64,000 nt of DNA from Larkinella knui (GTDB lineage Bacteria; Bacteroidota; Bacteroidia; Cytophagales; Spirosomataceae): NCBI RefSeq assembly GCF_003858645.1, contig NZ_RQJP01000001.1:248001-312000 (forward strand), in the 5' to 3' direction. Below are positions 1-8,301 of this stretch, one piece after another. The position numbers were made by a program, and so were the translations under genes. How positions within the stretch are numbered: position 1 is the first letter of the stretch; the number at the start of each line of letters is the position of its first letter. The notes under the pieces were generated by a model that worked only from the letters and a program-made list of their open reading frames with translations, searched no databases and had not been told where the DNA came from.

Positions 1-331
1 GGGAAAAGGCCAGCGAATCGACGCCCATGCCGCCGGTTAAGTCGATTAATAAAGAAGGTTGGCCACCATTTTTAGCCACAATTGACGCTTTATAAGCCGC
101 CGTCCGTTCCGAGGAAGCCTGTTCGACCGATAGAGCCGGCGGAAATACAAGCGCGGGGTTGGCATACCAGGTTGGCAGTTTGATTTTAGCTTTTTGCCGG
201 GCTACCAACTGAGCGGCCACTACCTTTAAACGAACATCTGCCGGGGCTGACGTATGCAGGAGCAACGTGTGGGGATCAGCGTGTAAGTGTTCCTGAATAA
301 ATGTTTGTTCCGCAGCCGTTAAAAATGTCAT
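1..331 (-). CDS. Class I SAM-dependent methyltransferase, THUMP-like family (N-terminal part)
   Basis: Reading the minus strand from ATG at 331 gives an open frame of 110 codons that leaves the window at its left edge, so only the N-terminal part is present. It starts MTFLTAAEQ and near the end has LLIDLTGGMGVD, the glycine-rich SAM-binding loop of class I methyltransferases. A helical N-terminal segment before this loop is typical of the Bacteroidota proteins annotated as THUMP-like methyltransferases. The substrate cannot be told from this fragment. The gene is divergent from the SulP gene, with about 140 bases between the starts. Confidence 0.7.
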   Translation of the reverse strand, partial: MTFLTAAEQTFIQEHLHADPHTLLLHTSAPADVRLKVVAAQLVARQKAKIKLPTWYANPALVFPPALSVEQASSERTAAYKASIVAKNGGQPSLLIDLTGGMGVDSLAFS

Positions 332-471
332 TAATTAAAGAAAAATTAGTAACTATGAAAAGATTAAAAAAGGATTAAAATTTTATGACGAGTTTTGTGG
401 TTATGAAACTGTTCTACTGACCTCGGAACAAATAATTACCGCTCTTAATTTTCATTGTAATTAAAATACTT

Positions 472-2088
472 ATGAAAATCTTTAGACCCCTAAAGACCTT
501 ATCGACGTATTCACTTTCTACTTTTCGTTCGGATTTACCGTCGGGACTATCGGTTTTTCTGGTGGCGCTGCCGCTTTGTCTGGGAATTGCGCTGGCATCG
601 GGTGCTCCGTTGTTTTCCGGTCTGGTGGCCGGCATGATTGGCGGGCTGGTTATTGGTTTGCTATCGGGTTCGGAAATTAGCGTCAGTGGTCCGGCGGCCG
701 GTCTGGCGGTGATCGTTGCCGACAGCATCAGCGGGTTGGGTTCGTTTGAAGTATTCCTGACGGCGGTGGTGATTGCCGGGATCATCCAATTAGGATTGGG
801 CGTTCTGAAAGCCGGAAAATTCAGCGGTTATTTTCCGGACAGCGTCATCCGGGGGTTGCTGGTCGCTATCGGTCTGGTTATTATTCTCAAACAGATTCCC
901 CACGCGCTGGGCCGCGATAATGATTTTGAAGGTGAGTTTGAGTTTCAACAGTTAGCCGACGGCGAAAATACCATTTCCGAGATTTACCGGGCCATTGTGA
1001 CGGCCAGTACCGGTGCCGTTGTGATCAGCCTCGCGTCGTTTTTACTGCTTTTTTTCTGGGAAAAAGCGGCCAGAAAAGGCCTGGGATTTTTCAAGAACTT
1101 TCCGGGTGCGCTGGCCGTGGTGGTCTTGGGAATTGGCATGAACGAACTTTTCCGTGTCATTATGCCCGACTGGTATCTGGGTACTTCGGCGCATCAGCAT
1201 ATGGTGCAGATTCCCGAAATCGAAAAAGGCAAAAGCCTGTTTTCGATTTTCTATTTTCCGGATTTCAGTGCGCTGACCAATCCCAAAGTTTACATCACGG
1301 CATTCACCATTGCCATTGTGGCGAGTCTGGAAACCCTTTTGAATCTGGAAGCTGCCGACAAACTCGATCCCCAAAAACGGGTTTCATCGCCCGATCAGGA
1401 GATGATGGCGCAGGGTATCGGCAATTTGGTTTCGGGCCTCATTGGCGGTTTGCCCCTCACGTCGGTGATTGTCCGCACGTCTGCCAATGTGTACGGAGGG
1501 AGTAAAACCCGGGTTTCGGCCATTATTCACGGCTTGTTTTTGATGATCGCCGTTTTTCTGGGCGCTCCGCTGATCAACCTGATTCCGCTGTCGTGTCTGG
1601 CGGCTTTGCTCATCACGGTAGGCTATAAACTGGCGAAACCGGAGATATTCAGAAAAACCTACCAAGAAGGCATTTATCAGTTTATTCCGTTCATTGTCAC
1701 GGTGGTAGGAATTGTGTTTACCGACTTGTTAATTGGAATCGGCATTGGCCTGGTGGTCGGTATTCTCTTCGTGCTTTATACCAATTTTCAGGCGGCATTC
1801 CGGGTGGTGCGGGACAATAACAAGGTGTTGATCAAACTCCAGAAAGATCAGTATTTCTTGATAAAACCGCAGTTGAAACAAACGCTGCGCGAGCTACAAC
1901 CGGGCGATGAAGTGCTCGTCGATGGTACCCATGCCGCCTTTATCGACCAGGATATTTACAACATCCTCCAGGATTTCAAGGAAACCGCGCATACGTTGAA
2001 TATCAAGTATGAACTGAAGAATGTCTCACTAAAAAAACGCAGCTTACGGAATCATGCAAGAACACGAGAAGTTACTGTTAGCGAATAA
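472..2088 (+). CDS. SulP family inorganic anion transporter
   Basis: A 538-residue polytopic membrane protein. The first ~420 residues hold about a dozen hydrophobic segments with the SulP signature region (GLVAGMIGGLV, SVSGPAAGLAVIV near residues 55-85), and the last ~100 residues form a STAS-like cytoplasmic domain (DEVLVDGTHAAFIDQDI). SulP proteins carry sulfate, bicarbonate or other anions. The 3' end overlaps the next gene, a beta-carbonic anhydrase, by 35 bases. This implies co-translation and makes bicarbonate the most likely substrate (inference; SulP/carbonic anhydrase pairs and fusions are known). The ATG at 472 is the first in frame and gives a normal family length. Confidence 0.9.
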   Translation: MKIFRPLKTLSTYSLSTFRSDLPSGLSVFLVALPLCLGIALASGAPLFSGLVAGMIGGLVIGLLSGSEISVSGPAAGLAVIVADSISGLGSFEVFLTAVVIAGIIQLGLGVLKAGKFSGYFPDSVIRGLLVAIGLVIILKQIPHALGRDNDFEGEFEFQQLADGENTISEIYRAIVTASTGAVVISLASFLLLFFWEKAARKGLGFFKNFPGALAVVVLGIGMNELFRVIMPDWYLGTSAHQHMVQIPEIEKGKSLFSIFYFPDFSALTNPKVYITAFTIAIVASLETLLNLEAADKLDPQKRVSSPDQEMMAQGIGNLVSGLIGGLPLTSVIVRTSANVYGGSKTRVSAIIHGLFLMIAVFLGAPLINLIPLSCLAALLITVGYKLAKPEIFRKTYQEGIYQFIPFIVTVVGIVFTDLLIGIGIGLVVGILFVLYTNFQAAFRVVRDNNKVLIKLQKDQYFLIKPQLKQTLRELQPGDEVLVDGTHAAFIDQDIYNILQDFKETAHTLNIKYELKNVSLKKRSLRNHARTREVTVSE

Positions 2089-2737
2089 GGCGTGGGCACT
2101 GGACAAACTGGAGCTCGATGAGTTCTATTTTGACAACCTGGCTGCGGACCAGAAACCGGGTTTCCTCTGGATTGGTTGCTCGGACAGCCGGGTTTCTGCC
2201 GAAGAAATCACGGGCACGATGCCCGGTGAAATGTTCGTGCACCGGAACATCGCCAATCAGGTGATTTCGTCGGATTTGAACCTGCTCAGTGTGTTGCAAT
2301 ATGCGGTTGAAGTCTTAAACGTCCGGCACATCATCGTCTGTGGCCATTATGAGTGCGGGGGCGTGAAAGCCGCCCTGCTCGAAAAACGCTATGGGCTGAT
2401 TGACAACTGGTTGCAAAATATTCACATCGTCAAGGCGAAATACTACAATGAACTGCAAAGCATCACCAGTGAGCTTGACCGGTTTAATCGCCTGGTGGAA
2501 CTGAGCACGCGGGAACAGGTTTATAATCTGGTTCATACGGCCATTATTCAGGATGCCTGGAACCGGAAACAGGATGTGTGGCTGCACGGCTGGGTTTTCG
2601 ATCTGCACAATGGTCAGCTGAAAGAAATTGTCAATCTGTCACCGTCAGATGCTTCCGACGTGCAGTTTGTCCGGCAATTAGGCACCGAAGACAGCCTGTC
2701 GAATGCATTGACGACCGATATTCGGCTGTTGAAATAA
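2054..2737 (+). CDS. can: Beta-class carbonic anhydrase
   Basis: A 227-residue protein that interconverts CO2 and bicarbonate in the cytoplasm. The zinc ligands and catalytic dyad are visible at the same numbers as in E. coli Can: Cys42, Asp44 and Arg46 in GCSDSRVSAEE, and His98 and Cys101 in CGHYECGGV. The length is close to E. coli Can. The start ATG lies 35 bases inside the SulP gene, in another frame, so the two are translationally coupled. It probably supplies or consumes the bicarbonate moved by the SulP partner. It ends nine bases before the stop of the convergent TonB receptor gene. Confidence 0.95.
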   Translation: MQEHEKLLLANKAWALDKLELDEFYFDNLAADQKPGFLWIGCSDSRVSAEEITGTMPGEMFVHRNIANQVISSDLNLLSVLQYAVEVLNVRHIIVCGHYECGGVKAALLEKRYGLIDNWLQNIHIVKAKYYNELQSITSELDRFNRLVELSTREQVYNLVHTAIIQDAWNRKQDVWLHGWVFDLHNGQLKEIVNLSPSDASDVQFVRQLGTEDSLSNALTTDIRLLK

Positions 2738-2746
2738 GCCTGACCA

Positions 2747-5314
2747 TCAGTTATGTTCCAGCACCGTCAGCACCACCGTGGCATAATACAGCCCTCCAAC
2801 GGCTGGCCCGGCTGCGAAGGTGGTGTAAGGCCGGTTGAGCAGGTTGGTTCCGCCAAGTTTGAAGGACAAACTGGGTTTCGACAGCCCATAACTAACCTGC
2901 GCGTCAACCGTATGAATTGCCGGAACCCGCCCGGTTGCCAGTGACGATTGCCACAAAAACGAACTCTGGTATTTGTAGTTGACCGAAAAACCGAGGTTTT
3001 TCCAGAGGGTTGGGTTGGCAATGCTCATGTTGGTGATCCATTTGGGCGTATTGAAGGCTTCTTCCAGCCCATCGCCCTGATCGGTGCGGTCAAGCCGGGC
3101 CAGCGAACCATTTCCTGCTAAAACCCAGTGGCGGCCGGCCGAATACCGGAGCCCCAGACTGGACCCATAATTGAATACGTTCGTTTTGGAGTTGGTCCAG
3201 AGCCGGTAACGATCCTGTTGGGTGCGGTCGGCCAGGGCATACGCCACCGAATCCGGATTCTTGCTTTTAGGAACGTTCACTTCGACCTGCGCGATGAAAT
3301 TCCGGTAGACGTTGTAGTAGAAATCGACATCGATATACAGGCGGTTTTCCAGAAACAACCCCTTGTATCCCAGCTCAATGCTATTCACCTGCTCGGGTTT
3401 GATATAGGTGTAGGTATTGGCCTTGATCAATCCTTTGTTTTTTTGAATGGCCTGCTCCGTCGTCAGCTTGTTCGTGTTGACGTCGGTATTGATAGCTGCC
3501 TGAAACGCGTCGATGGAGGTCCGGAAATACGAACGTTCAAACAGCCCCTGCGACATGATTTTCAGGCCACCGACCCGCTTTACACCGCCCGAATTAACGT
3601 TGGAAAACGCTTCGAACAGCGAGGGAAACCGGTAGCCCGTCTGGTAGGAAGCCCGAATGTTGTGCCGTTCCGCTGGCGAAAATACCGCCGATATACGCGG
3701 ATTCAGCCGCGCATCGAAATACCGGTTTTTGTCGACCCGTACCGATCCGGTCAGCTTCAAACGTTCACCGAAAAACGACCGCGATGCCTGGACAAAGCCA
3801 CCGGTTTTGTAATAAATCAGATTCTGGCCCGTTTCTTCGGGATTGATGAAATAATTGCCATCCGGAAAAACAACATACTGCCGGTAATCCACCCCCGCCA
3901 GAAGATTGATACCGGTTTTCTGGCGAAAACCCGACCACAACACTTTCGTTGGCTCAACCTGGCCCTCCGCGTGGTAGAGCCACGATTGCACCTGCAAAGC
4001 GGCTCCGATATCCCAGTTATTGATTTTCCGCAGGTGGTCGATTTGTGACCTGAACGCGGCCGAACCGGGCTGGGGCCGGCCCTGATCGGCGGTGGTGCGG
4101 GCCAGTTGCAAAGCCTGTGGTAGTGGTTGTCCGGTTTTCGTTGCCGCCAGAAACTGGTTGGAAAAATCGGTAAACCACTGATTGTCGGACTTAAACGACC
4201 GATCAATGTTCTCGGCCATCGAGCGAATGTTGTACGAATTACCGGTATTTTCGTGCGTACGGTACGCCCTGATGTGAACCGATGGTGATTCAAGCGTTAT
4301 GCCGTGCTGGTCGAGCCGGTAATCATCCAGCCGAAAGCGGTTGGTGCGTTGGTAAACCGTAGCCAGCGTAGCGGCTTTATAGCGGTATGAAACCGTTACA
4401 TGGGGCCGAATGCGCCAGAAAATAGCGGCGTCGCCCCGCAGATTGTGGAGTCCCAGGTCGGCGGTTTCGTTTTCAAAATAACCGGTTCGGGCAACGACGT
4501 ACTTCCTGCCGTCGAGGGTCAGGGTTCGGCGGTTAGCCGATTCGTCGCCGTACACATTGACCCGATCCTGACCGGGATTCGTCGTTCCGGTGAGTCCGAG
4601 CGACGCATTGGCATTGGGGTTAAGATCGCTGGCATCGCGGGCAATCCAGTCATAGCCGCTCTGATACGTCAGATTTACTTTAACCGCCAGGCGGGAGCCG
4701 AGTGTTCGGGCGTAACGCAAACTGGTTTCTGTATACAACTTGGCCGACACCAGCGGATCATGGACGTGATTCACCCCGGTTTTCTGACTGACGCTCAAAC
4801 CCTGCGATGTAAAAGGATCTTTGGTAATCAACTGAGCCAGCCCATTGAGGGCGTTCATGCCGTACAGGGCCGAAGCCGCCCCCGGCACAATTTCAACCTG
4901 CTGAATGTCCAGATCCGAGGGCGCCAGGGCATTGGCGATGGGCGCACCGATGTGCGGAGCCTGGTTGTCCATTCCGTCCACGAGCTGCACAAACCGCACG
5001 TTGGTGGGGTTGGCAAAACCCCGCGTGTTATACACTTTGAAACCCAGGCTGGAGGTCAGCAGCTGAACGCCTTTCAGGTTTTCAATGGCGTCGAAATAGG
5101 ACGGCTGGGCCGACATCCGGATTTGCCGCGCGTCGAGAAGTTCGATGCTGACGGGCGATTTCAGGATGGACTCCGGCACCCGCGAAGCCGTCACCACCAC
5201 TTCGTTCAGCTGGACTTTTCGGAGAGAATCCCGGCGCAAACCGGTGCTGTCTGGAAAAACTTTTCCCTGGGCAAGCTGGGCCATCAGGAGTAATGCAATG
5301 AAAAAATGTTTCAT
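2747..5314 (-). CDS. TonB-dependent outer membrane receptor
   Basis: About 855 residues. The ATG at 5314 is preferred because it begins directly with a signal peptide (MKHFFIALLLMAQLAQG); the frame stays open to an ATG six codons upstream at 5332. After the signal comes a TonB-box-like stretch (LNEVVVTASR), a plug domain (residues ~50-165, VEIVPGAASALYGMNALNG) and a long beta-barrel ending in an aromatic/hydrophobic strand. There is no N-terminal carboxypeptidase-like domain, unlike the receptor at 29960. Substrate unknown: it has no SusD partner and no iron or vitamin gene next to it. It stands alone, convergent with the carbonic anhydrase gene. Confidence 0.9.
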   Translation of the reverse strand: MKHFFIALLLMAQLAQGKVFPDSTGLRRDSLRKVQLNEVVVTASRVPESILKSPVSIELLDARQIRMSAQPSYFDAIENLKGVQLLTSSLGFKVYNTRGFANPTNVRFVQLVDGMDNQAPHIGAPIANALAPSDLDIQQVEIVPGAASALYGMNALNGLAQLITKDPFTSQGLSVSQKTGVNHVHDPLVSAKLYTETSLRYARTLGSRLAVKVNLTYQSGYDWIARDASDLNPNANASLGLTGTTNPGQDRVNVYGDESANRRTLTLDGRKYVVARTGYFENETADLGLHNLRGDAAIFWRIRPHVTVSYRYKAATLATVYQRTNRFRLDDYRLDQHGITLESPSVHIRAYRTHENTGNSYNIRSMAENIDRSFKSDNQWFTDFSNQFLAATKTGQPLPQALQLARTTADQGRPQPGSAAFRSQIDHLRKINNWDIGAALQVQSWLYHAEGQVEPTKVLWSGFRQKTGINLLAGVDYRQYVVFPDGNYFINPEETGQNLIYYKTGGFVQASRSFFGERLKLTGSVRVDKNRYFDARLNPRISAVFSPAERHNIRASYQTGYRFPSLFEAFSNVNSGGVKRVGGLKIMSQGLFERSYFRTSIDAFQAAINTDVNTNKLTTEQAIQKNKGLIKANTYTYIKPEQVNSIELGYKGLFLENRLYIDVDFYYNVYRNFIAQVEVNVPKSKNPDSVAYALADRTQQDRYRLWTNSKTNVFNYGSSLGLRYSAGRHWVLAGNGSLARLDRTDQGDGLEEAFNTPKWITNMSIANPTLWKNLGFSVNYKYQSSFLWQSSLATGRVPAIHTVDAQVSYGLSKPSLSFKLGGTNLLNRPYTTFAAGPAVGGLYYATVVLTVLEHN

Positions 5315-5421
5315 CAGAAGCGTTATTTCCAACGAAATATAACGCTATTGTCGTTTTAAATGAAAACGTGTTTTAAAAACTGTAAAAAATGAAGGAGAGG
5401 AACGTTTCAACGCGGTTTATT

Positions 5422-5429
5422 TACCTTTG
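5422..5429 (+). promoter_or_regulatory. Bacteroidota-type -7 element for the CDF gene
   Basis: TACCTTTG matches the TAnnTTTG -7 consensus of the Bacteroidota primary sigma factor and lies 17 bases before the ATG at 5447. A clear -33 TTG at the right spacing is not seen. Confidence 0.5.
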
Positions 5430-5446
5430 TACTTTATAGAACTAAC

Positions 5447-6331
5447 ATGGAACAATCCACGAAACCGCACCAGGCCGAACGGGGGCAGAAAACGACCCTG
5501 ATCGGTATTGCGGTCAATATTGGGCTGGTGCTGGTTAAAGGAGCCGCTGGCTGGCTGGGCAACTCATACGCCCTGATAGCGGATGCGATGGAGTCGGCGA
5601 CAGACATCGTTACCTCGATCTTTGTCTGGGTGGGCCTGCGAACGGCTGCGCGTGCACCCGACAAAAACCACCCGTTCGGCCACGGCAAAGCCGAACCGCT
5701 GGCCGCCATCGTAGTGTCCCTGGCGCTGGTTGGGGCGGCTATTCTGATTGCCGTCCAAAGCATTGAAAATATCCGGATTCCGCACAAGATTCCCGCGCCT
5801 TTTACGCTGGTGGTGCTGGCCGCCGTCGTGATCATTAAAGAAGTCTTGTTTCGGAAGGTTGGTCAGGTAGGGGCCGAAACGGCGAGCAGCGCCGTGAAAG
5901 CCGACGCCTGGCACCACCGCAGTGACGCCATTACGTCGTTAACGGCTTTTGTCGGCATCAGCATTGCGCTGATCGGCGGACCGGGTTACGAGAGCGCCGA
6001 TGACTGGGCGGCTCTGCTGGCTTCGGGCATTATTTTTTACAACGCCTACCATATTTTCCGGCCTTCGCTCGGCGAAATCATGGACGAGACGCCCCCCGGT
6101 GACTGGGAGCAGGAATTGGAACTGATTGCGCTGAGCGTTTCGGGCGTGAAAGGAATCGATAAGTTCCGGGTCCGCAAAACCGGCTTTGAGTATTTCATTG
6201 ATCTGCACGTGCTGGTATCGGGCGACATTTCGGTTCGGGTGGGCCACGAAATCGCGCATGGGGTTAAAGCGGCCATTCTGGCGGAAAAACCGGCGGTATA
6301 CGATGTCCTGGTTCATATTGAACCGGACTAG
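5447..6331 (+). CDS. Cation diffusion facilitator (CDF) metal transporter
   Basis: A 294-residue inner membrane exporter of divalent metals (zinc, iron, manganese or cobalt), driven by proton antiport in this family. The first ~200 residues hold about six hydrophobic segments. Metal-site residues are visible in TM2 (Asp46, Glu49, Asp53 in IADAMESATD, with Glu where many relatives have His) and in TM5 (His156 and Asp160 in HHRSD). A His-rich linker motif NHPFGHGK lies at ~74-81. The last ~90 residues form the cytoplasmic dimerization domain. Its own promoter-like element lies just upstream, and it is followed directly by an inverted repeat element. Confidence 0.92.
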   Translation: MEQSTKPHQAERGQKTTLIGIAVNIGLVLVKGAAGWLGNSYALIADAMESATDIVTSIFVWVGLRTAARAPDKNHPFGHGKAEPLAAIVVSLALVGAAILIAVQSIENIRIPHKIPAPFTLVVLAAVVIIKEVLFRKVGQVGAETASSAVKADAWHHRSDAITSLTAFVGISIALIGGPGYESADDWAALLASGIIFYNAYHIFRPSLGEIMDETPPGDWEQELELIALSVSGVKGIDKFRVRKTGFEYFIDLHVLVSGDISVRVGHEIAHGVKAAILAEKPAVYDVLVHIEPD

Positions 6332-6430
6332 CAGTTAAAAGTAAAGAGTTGGCTGACGCATGCTTCCTGTTCGGTTTAATGCGTCAGCCAACTCTTCACT
6401 TTTACCTCCTGGCTCTTAATTCTTAACTCA
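6332..6430. repeat. Inverted repeat element, GGCTGACGCA-core family, copy 1
   Basis: It begins immediately after the CDF stop codon. The core GGCTGACGCA (6351-6360) is mirrored by TGCGTCAGCC (6380-6389). An 18-bp perfect stem runs outward from AAGAGTTGGCTGACGCAT and continues with one mismatch. The arms read as degenerate 7-nt units (AGTTAAA, AGTAAAG, AGTTGG on the left; AACTCTT, CACTTTT ... AATTCTT, AACTCAA on the right). The same core is found at 20611, 48156 and 58941. It may also act as a terminator for the CDF gene. Confidence 0.85.
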
Positions 6431-6493
6431 AGTTTAGGAAAAAAGCGGTTTAAGTTGCTTTTTTATGCCGCATTCCAAAACCCTACACAGTAC

Positions 6494-8020
6494 ATGCGTA
6501 TCAAACAATCCGCACCCTCCGAAGCAACCGGGGTCTGGCGGGTCATAACGGCCTCCTCGGTCGGCACCCTCATCGAGTGGTACGACTTTTACATTTTCGG
6601 CAGTCTGGCCACTATTCTCTCCGCCCAATTTTTCCCGAAAGACAATCCAACCGCCGGTTTTTTATCGACCCTGGCGACGTTTGCGGCCGGTTTTATCGTC
6701 CGACCGTTCGGCGCGCTCGTATTCGGTCGGCTGGGCGATCTGGTGGGGCGGAAATACACCTTTTTGTTGACGCTCGTTCTGATGGGCGGTTCAACGTTTC
6801 TGATTGGCTGCGTGCCGGATTATGAAACCATCGGTATGCTGGCTCCGGCGCTCGTTCTGCTGCTCCGGCTCGTTCAGGGGTTAGCGTTAGGCGGTGAATA
6901 CGGGGGGGCGGCTACCTACGTGGCGGAACACTCGCCCGACGGCAAGCGGGGTTATTTTACGAGTTTCATTCAGACGACGGCCACGATGGGCTTGTTCGTT
7001 TCGCTGGGCGTTATTCTGCTCACCCGGCAGGCTTTGGGCACCGACATCTTCAATAGCTGGGGCTGGCGGGTGCCGTTTCTGCTGTCGTCCGTGCTGGTTG
7101 GTGTTTCCATTTACATCCGGATGCGGATGTCGGAATCACCTCTGTTTCAGAAGCTTCAGAAGGAAGGGAAAGTCTCGGCCAATCCGTTGAAGGAGAGTTT
7201 TGGCAAAAAAGCGAATCTGAAAATGGTCTTGCTGGCCTTGTTTGGTGCTACGGCCGGACAGGGCGTTATCTGGTATACCGGCCAGTTTTATGCGTTGTCA
7301 TTCATTCAGAAGGTCTGCAACGTCGAGTTCGTGCAGTCGAACTACATCATCGCGATTTCCTTACTGGTGGCCACCCCGTTCTTCGTCATTTTTGGCGGTT
7401 TGTCCGACCGCATCGGCCGTCGGAACATCATGCTGGCGGGTATGTTGCTGGGCGTTCTGACATACCGACCCATTTACCGCGCCATGTACAGTCTGGCCGA
7501 TCTGACGCAGAAAAATGAAGAAACCTTCCGGCGAAGCATCGAAACCAAACAGGAACGCATCGGTGACACGAAGGAATTCAAAACCACCACGGCATCCGTT
7601 TCATATTATGACGACGGTACGGTATACCGCGAAACCGTTCCCAAAACCGGGGCCGCGCCAACGGCGGTTGTGAAAGAAGTGACGCTGGGATACGAAGCAT
7701 TCTGGCTCATGACGGTGCTGGTTTTTGTGCAGGTTCTGTACGTGACGATGGTGTACGGCCCCATCGCGGCTTTTCTGGTTGAGCTGTTTCCCACCCGAAT
7801 CCGGTATACGTCGATGTCGTTGCCGTATCACATCGGAAACGGTGTTTTTGGCGGTTTAACGCCCTTTATTGCCACGAGCCTGGTAGAAACGGCCAAGAAA
7901 ACCCACACGCTGGAAGCGTACCTGCAAGGACTCTGGTATCCGATTGGCATTGCCGCCGTCTGCTTCGTCATCGGGGCCTTGTATATCGATAAAAAGCAGT
8001 ATAAAACCGCTGATGATTAA
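6494..8020 (+). CDS. MFS transporter, metabolite:H+ symporter (MHS/ProP-like) family
   Basis: About 508 residues from ATG 6494 (an upstream in-frame ATG at 6455 would add 13). It has twelve predicted membrane segments, the family's opening signature SVGTLIEWYDFYIFG and the loop motif GRLGDLVGRKY between TM2 and TM3. Between the two halves there is an unusual hydrophilic insertion of roughly 70 residues (QKNEETF... to ...VVKEVTLGYE), not usual for ProP-like carriers. MHS members import carboxylates, betaines or similar solutes. Just downstream are a small membrane protein and acetyl-CoA synthetase, which suggests acetate or another short-chain acid as substrate (inference). Confidence 0.88.
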   Translation: MRIKQSAPSEATGVWRVITASSVGTLIEWYDFYIFGSLATILSAQFFPKDNPTAGFLSTLATFAAGFIVRPFGALVFGRLGDLVGRKYTFLLTLVLMGGSTFLIGCVPDYETIGMLAPALVLLLRLVQGLALGGEYGGAATYVAEHSPDGKRGYFTSFIQTTATMGLFVSLGVILLTRQALGTDIFNSWGWRVPFLLSSVLVGVSIYIRMRMSESPLFQKLQKEGKVSANPLKESFGKKANLKMVLLALFGATAGQGVIWYTGQFYALSFIQKVCNVEFVQSNYIIAISLLVATPFFVIFGGLSDRIGRRNIMLAGMLLGVLTYRPIYRAMYSLADLTQKNEETFRRSIETKQERIGDTKEFKTTTASVSYYDDGTVYRETVPKTGAAPTAVVKEVTLGYEAFWLMTVLVFVQVLYVTMVYGPIAAFLVELFPTRIRYTSMSLPYHIGNGVFGGLTPFIATSLVETAKKTHTLEAYLQGLWYPIGIAAVCFVIGALYIDKKQYKTADD

Positions 8021-8032
8021 TTCCTTACCGCC

Positions 8033-8254
8033 ATGAACCTCCTGAAAAAACTCCTCGGTCTGGTCTGTATACTGGCCGGATTGGCCCTGATGATCGGGCT
8101 ACCGTATCAAACCATCCAGAAATTGACGTCAGCGACCGCCAGTGCGGAAGATTATGTTTTCTGGCTCGTAATTGTCGTCATTTTTTTTCCCATCACCGCC
8201 GGTCTGGCCTTGTTCGGGCGGTATGCCTGGGAGGGAGAATACAATAAAAATTAG
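8033..8254 (+). CDS. Small two-TM membrane protein, DUF6814-like
   Basis: A 73-residue protein with two hydrophobic segments (residues ~5-25 and ~43-63) separated by a short polar loop, and a charged C-terminus. It starts 12 bases after the MFS stop, so it is almost certainly co-transcribed with the carrier. I recall proteins of this size and shape beside MFS genes in Bacteroidota being grouped as DUF6814, but that assignment is from memory. It may be an accessory subunit of the carrier. Function unknown. Confidence 0.75.
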   Translation: MNLLKKLLGLVCILAGLALMIGLPYQTIQKLTSATASAEDYVFWLVIVVIFFPITAGLALFGRYAWEGEYNKN

Positions 8255-8301
8255 AGCAAATTAGTGTAGTTTAGCAGCCTGAACTTTAGTACTGGAATAC
8301 T

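Noticed and set aside
3128-4048. Long plus-strand ORF inside the TonB receptor gene
   Set aside because: It is antisense to a clear receptor gene, and its composition follows codon bias of the opposite strand.
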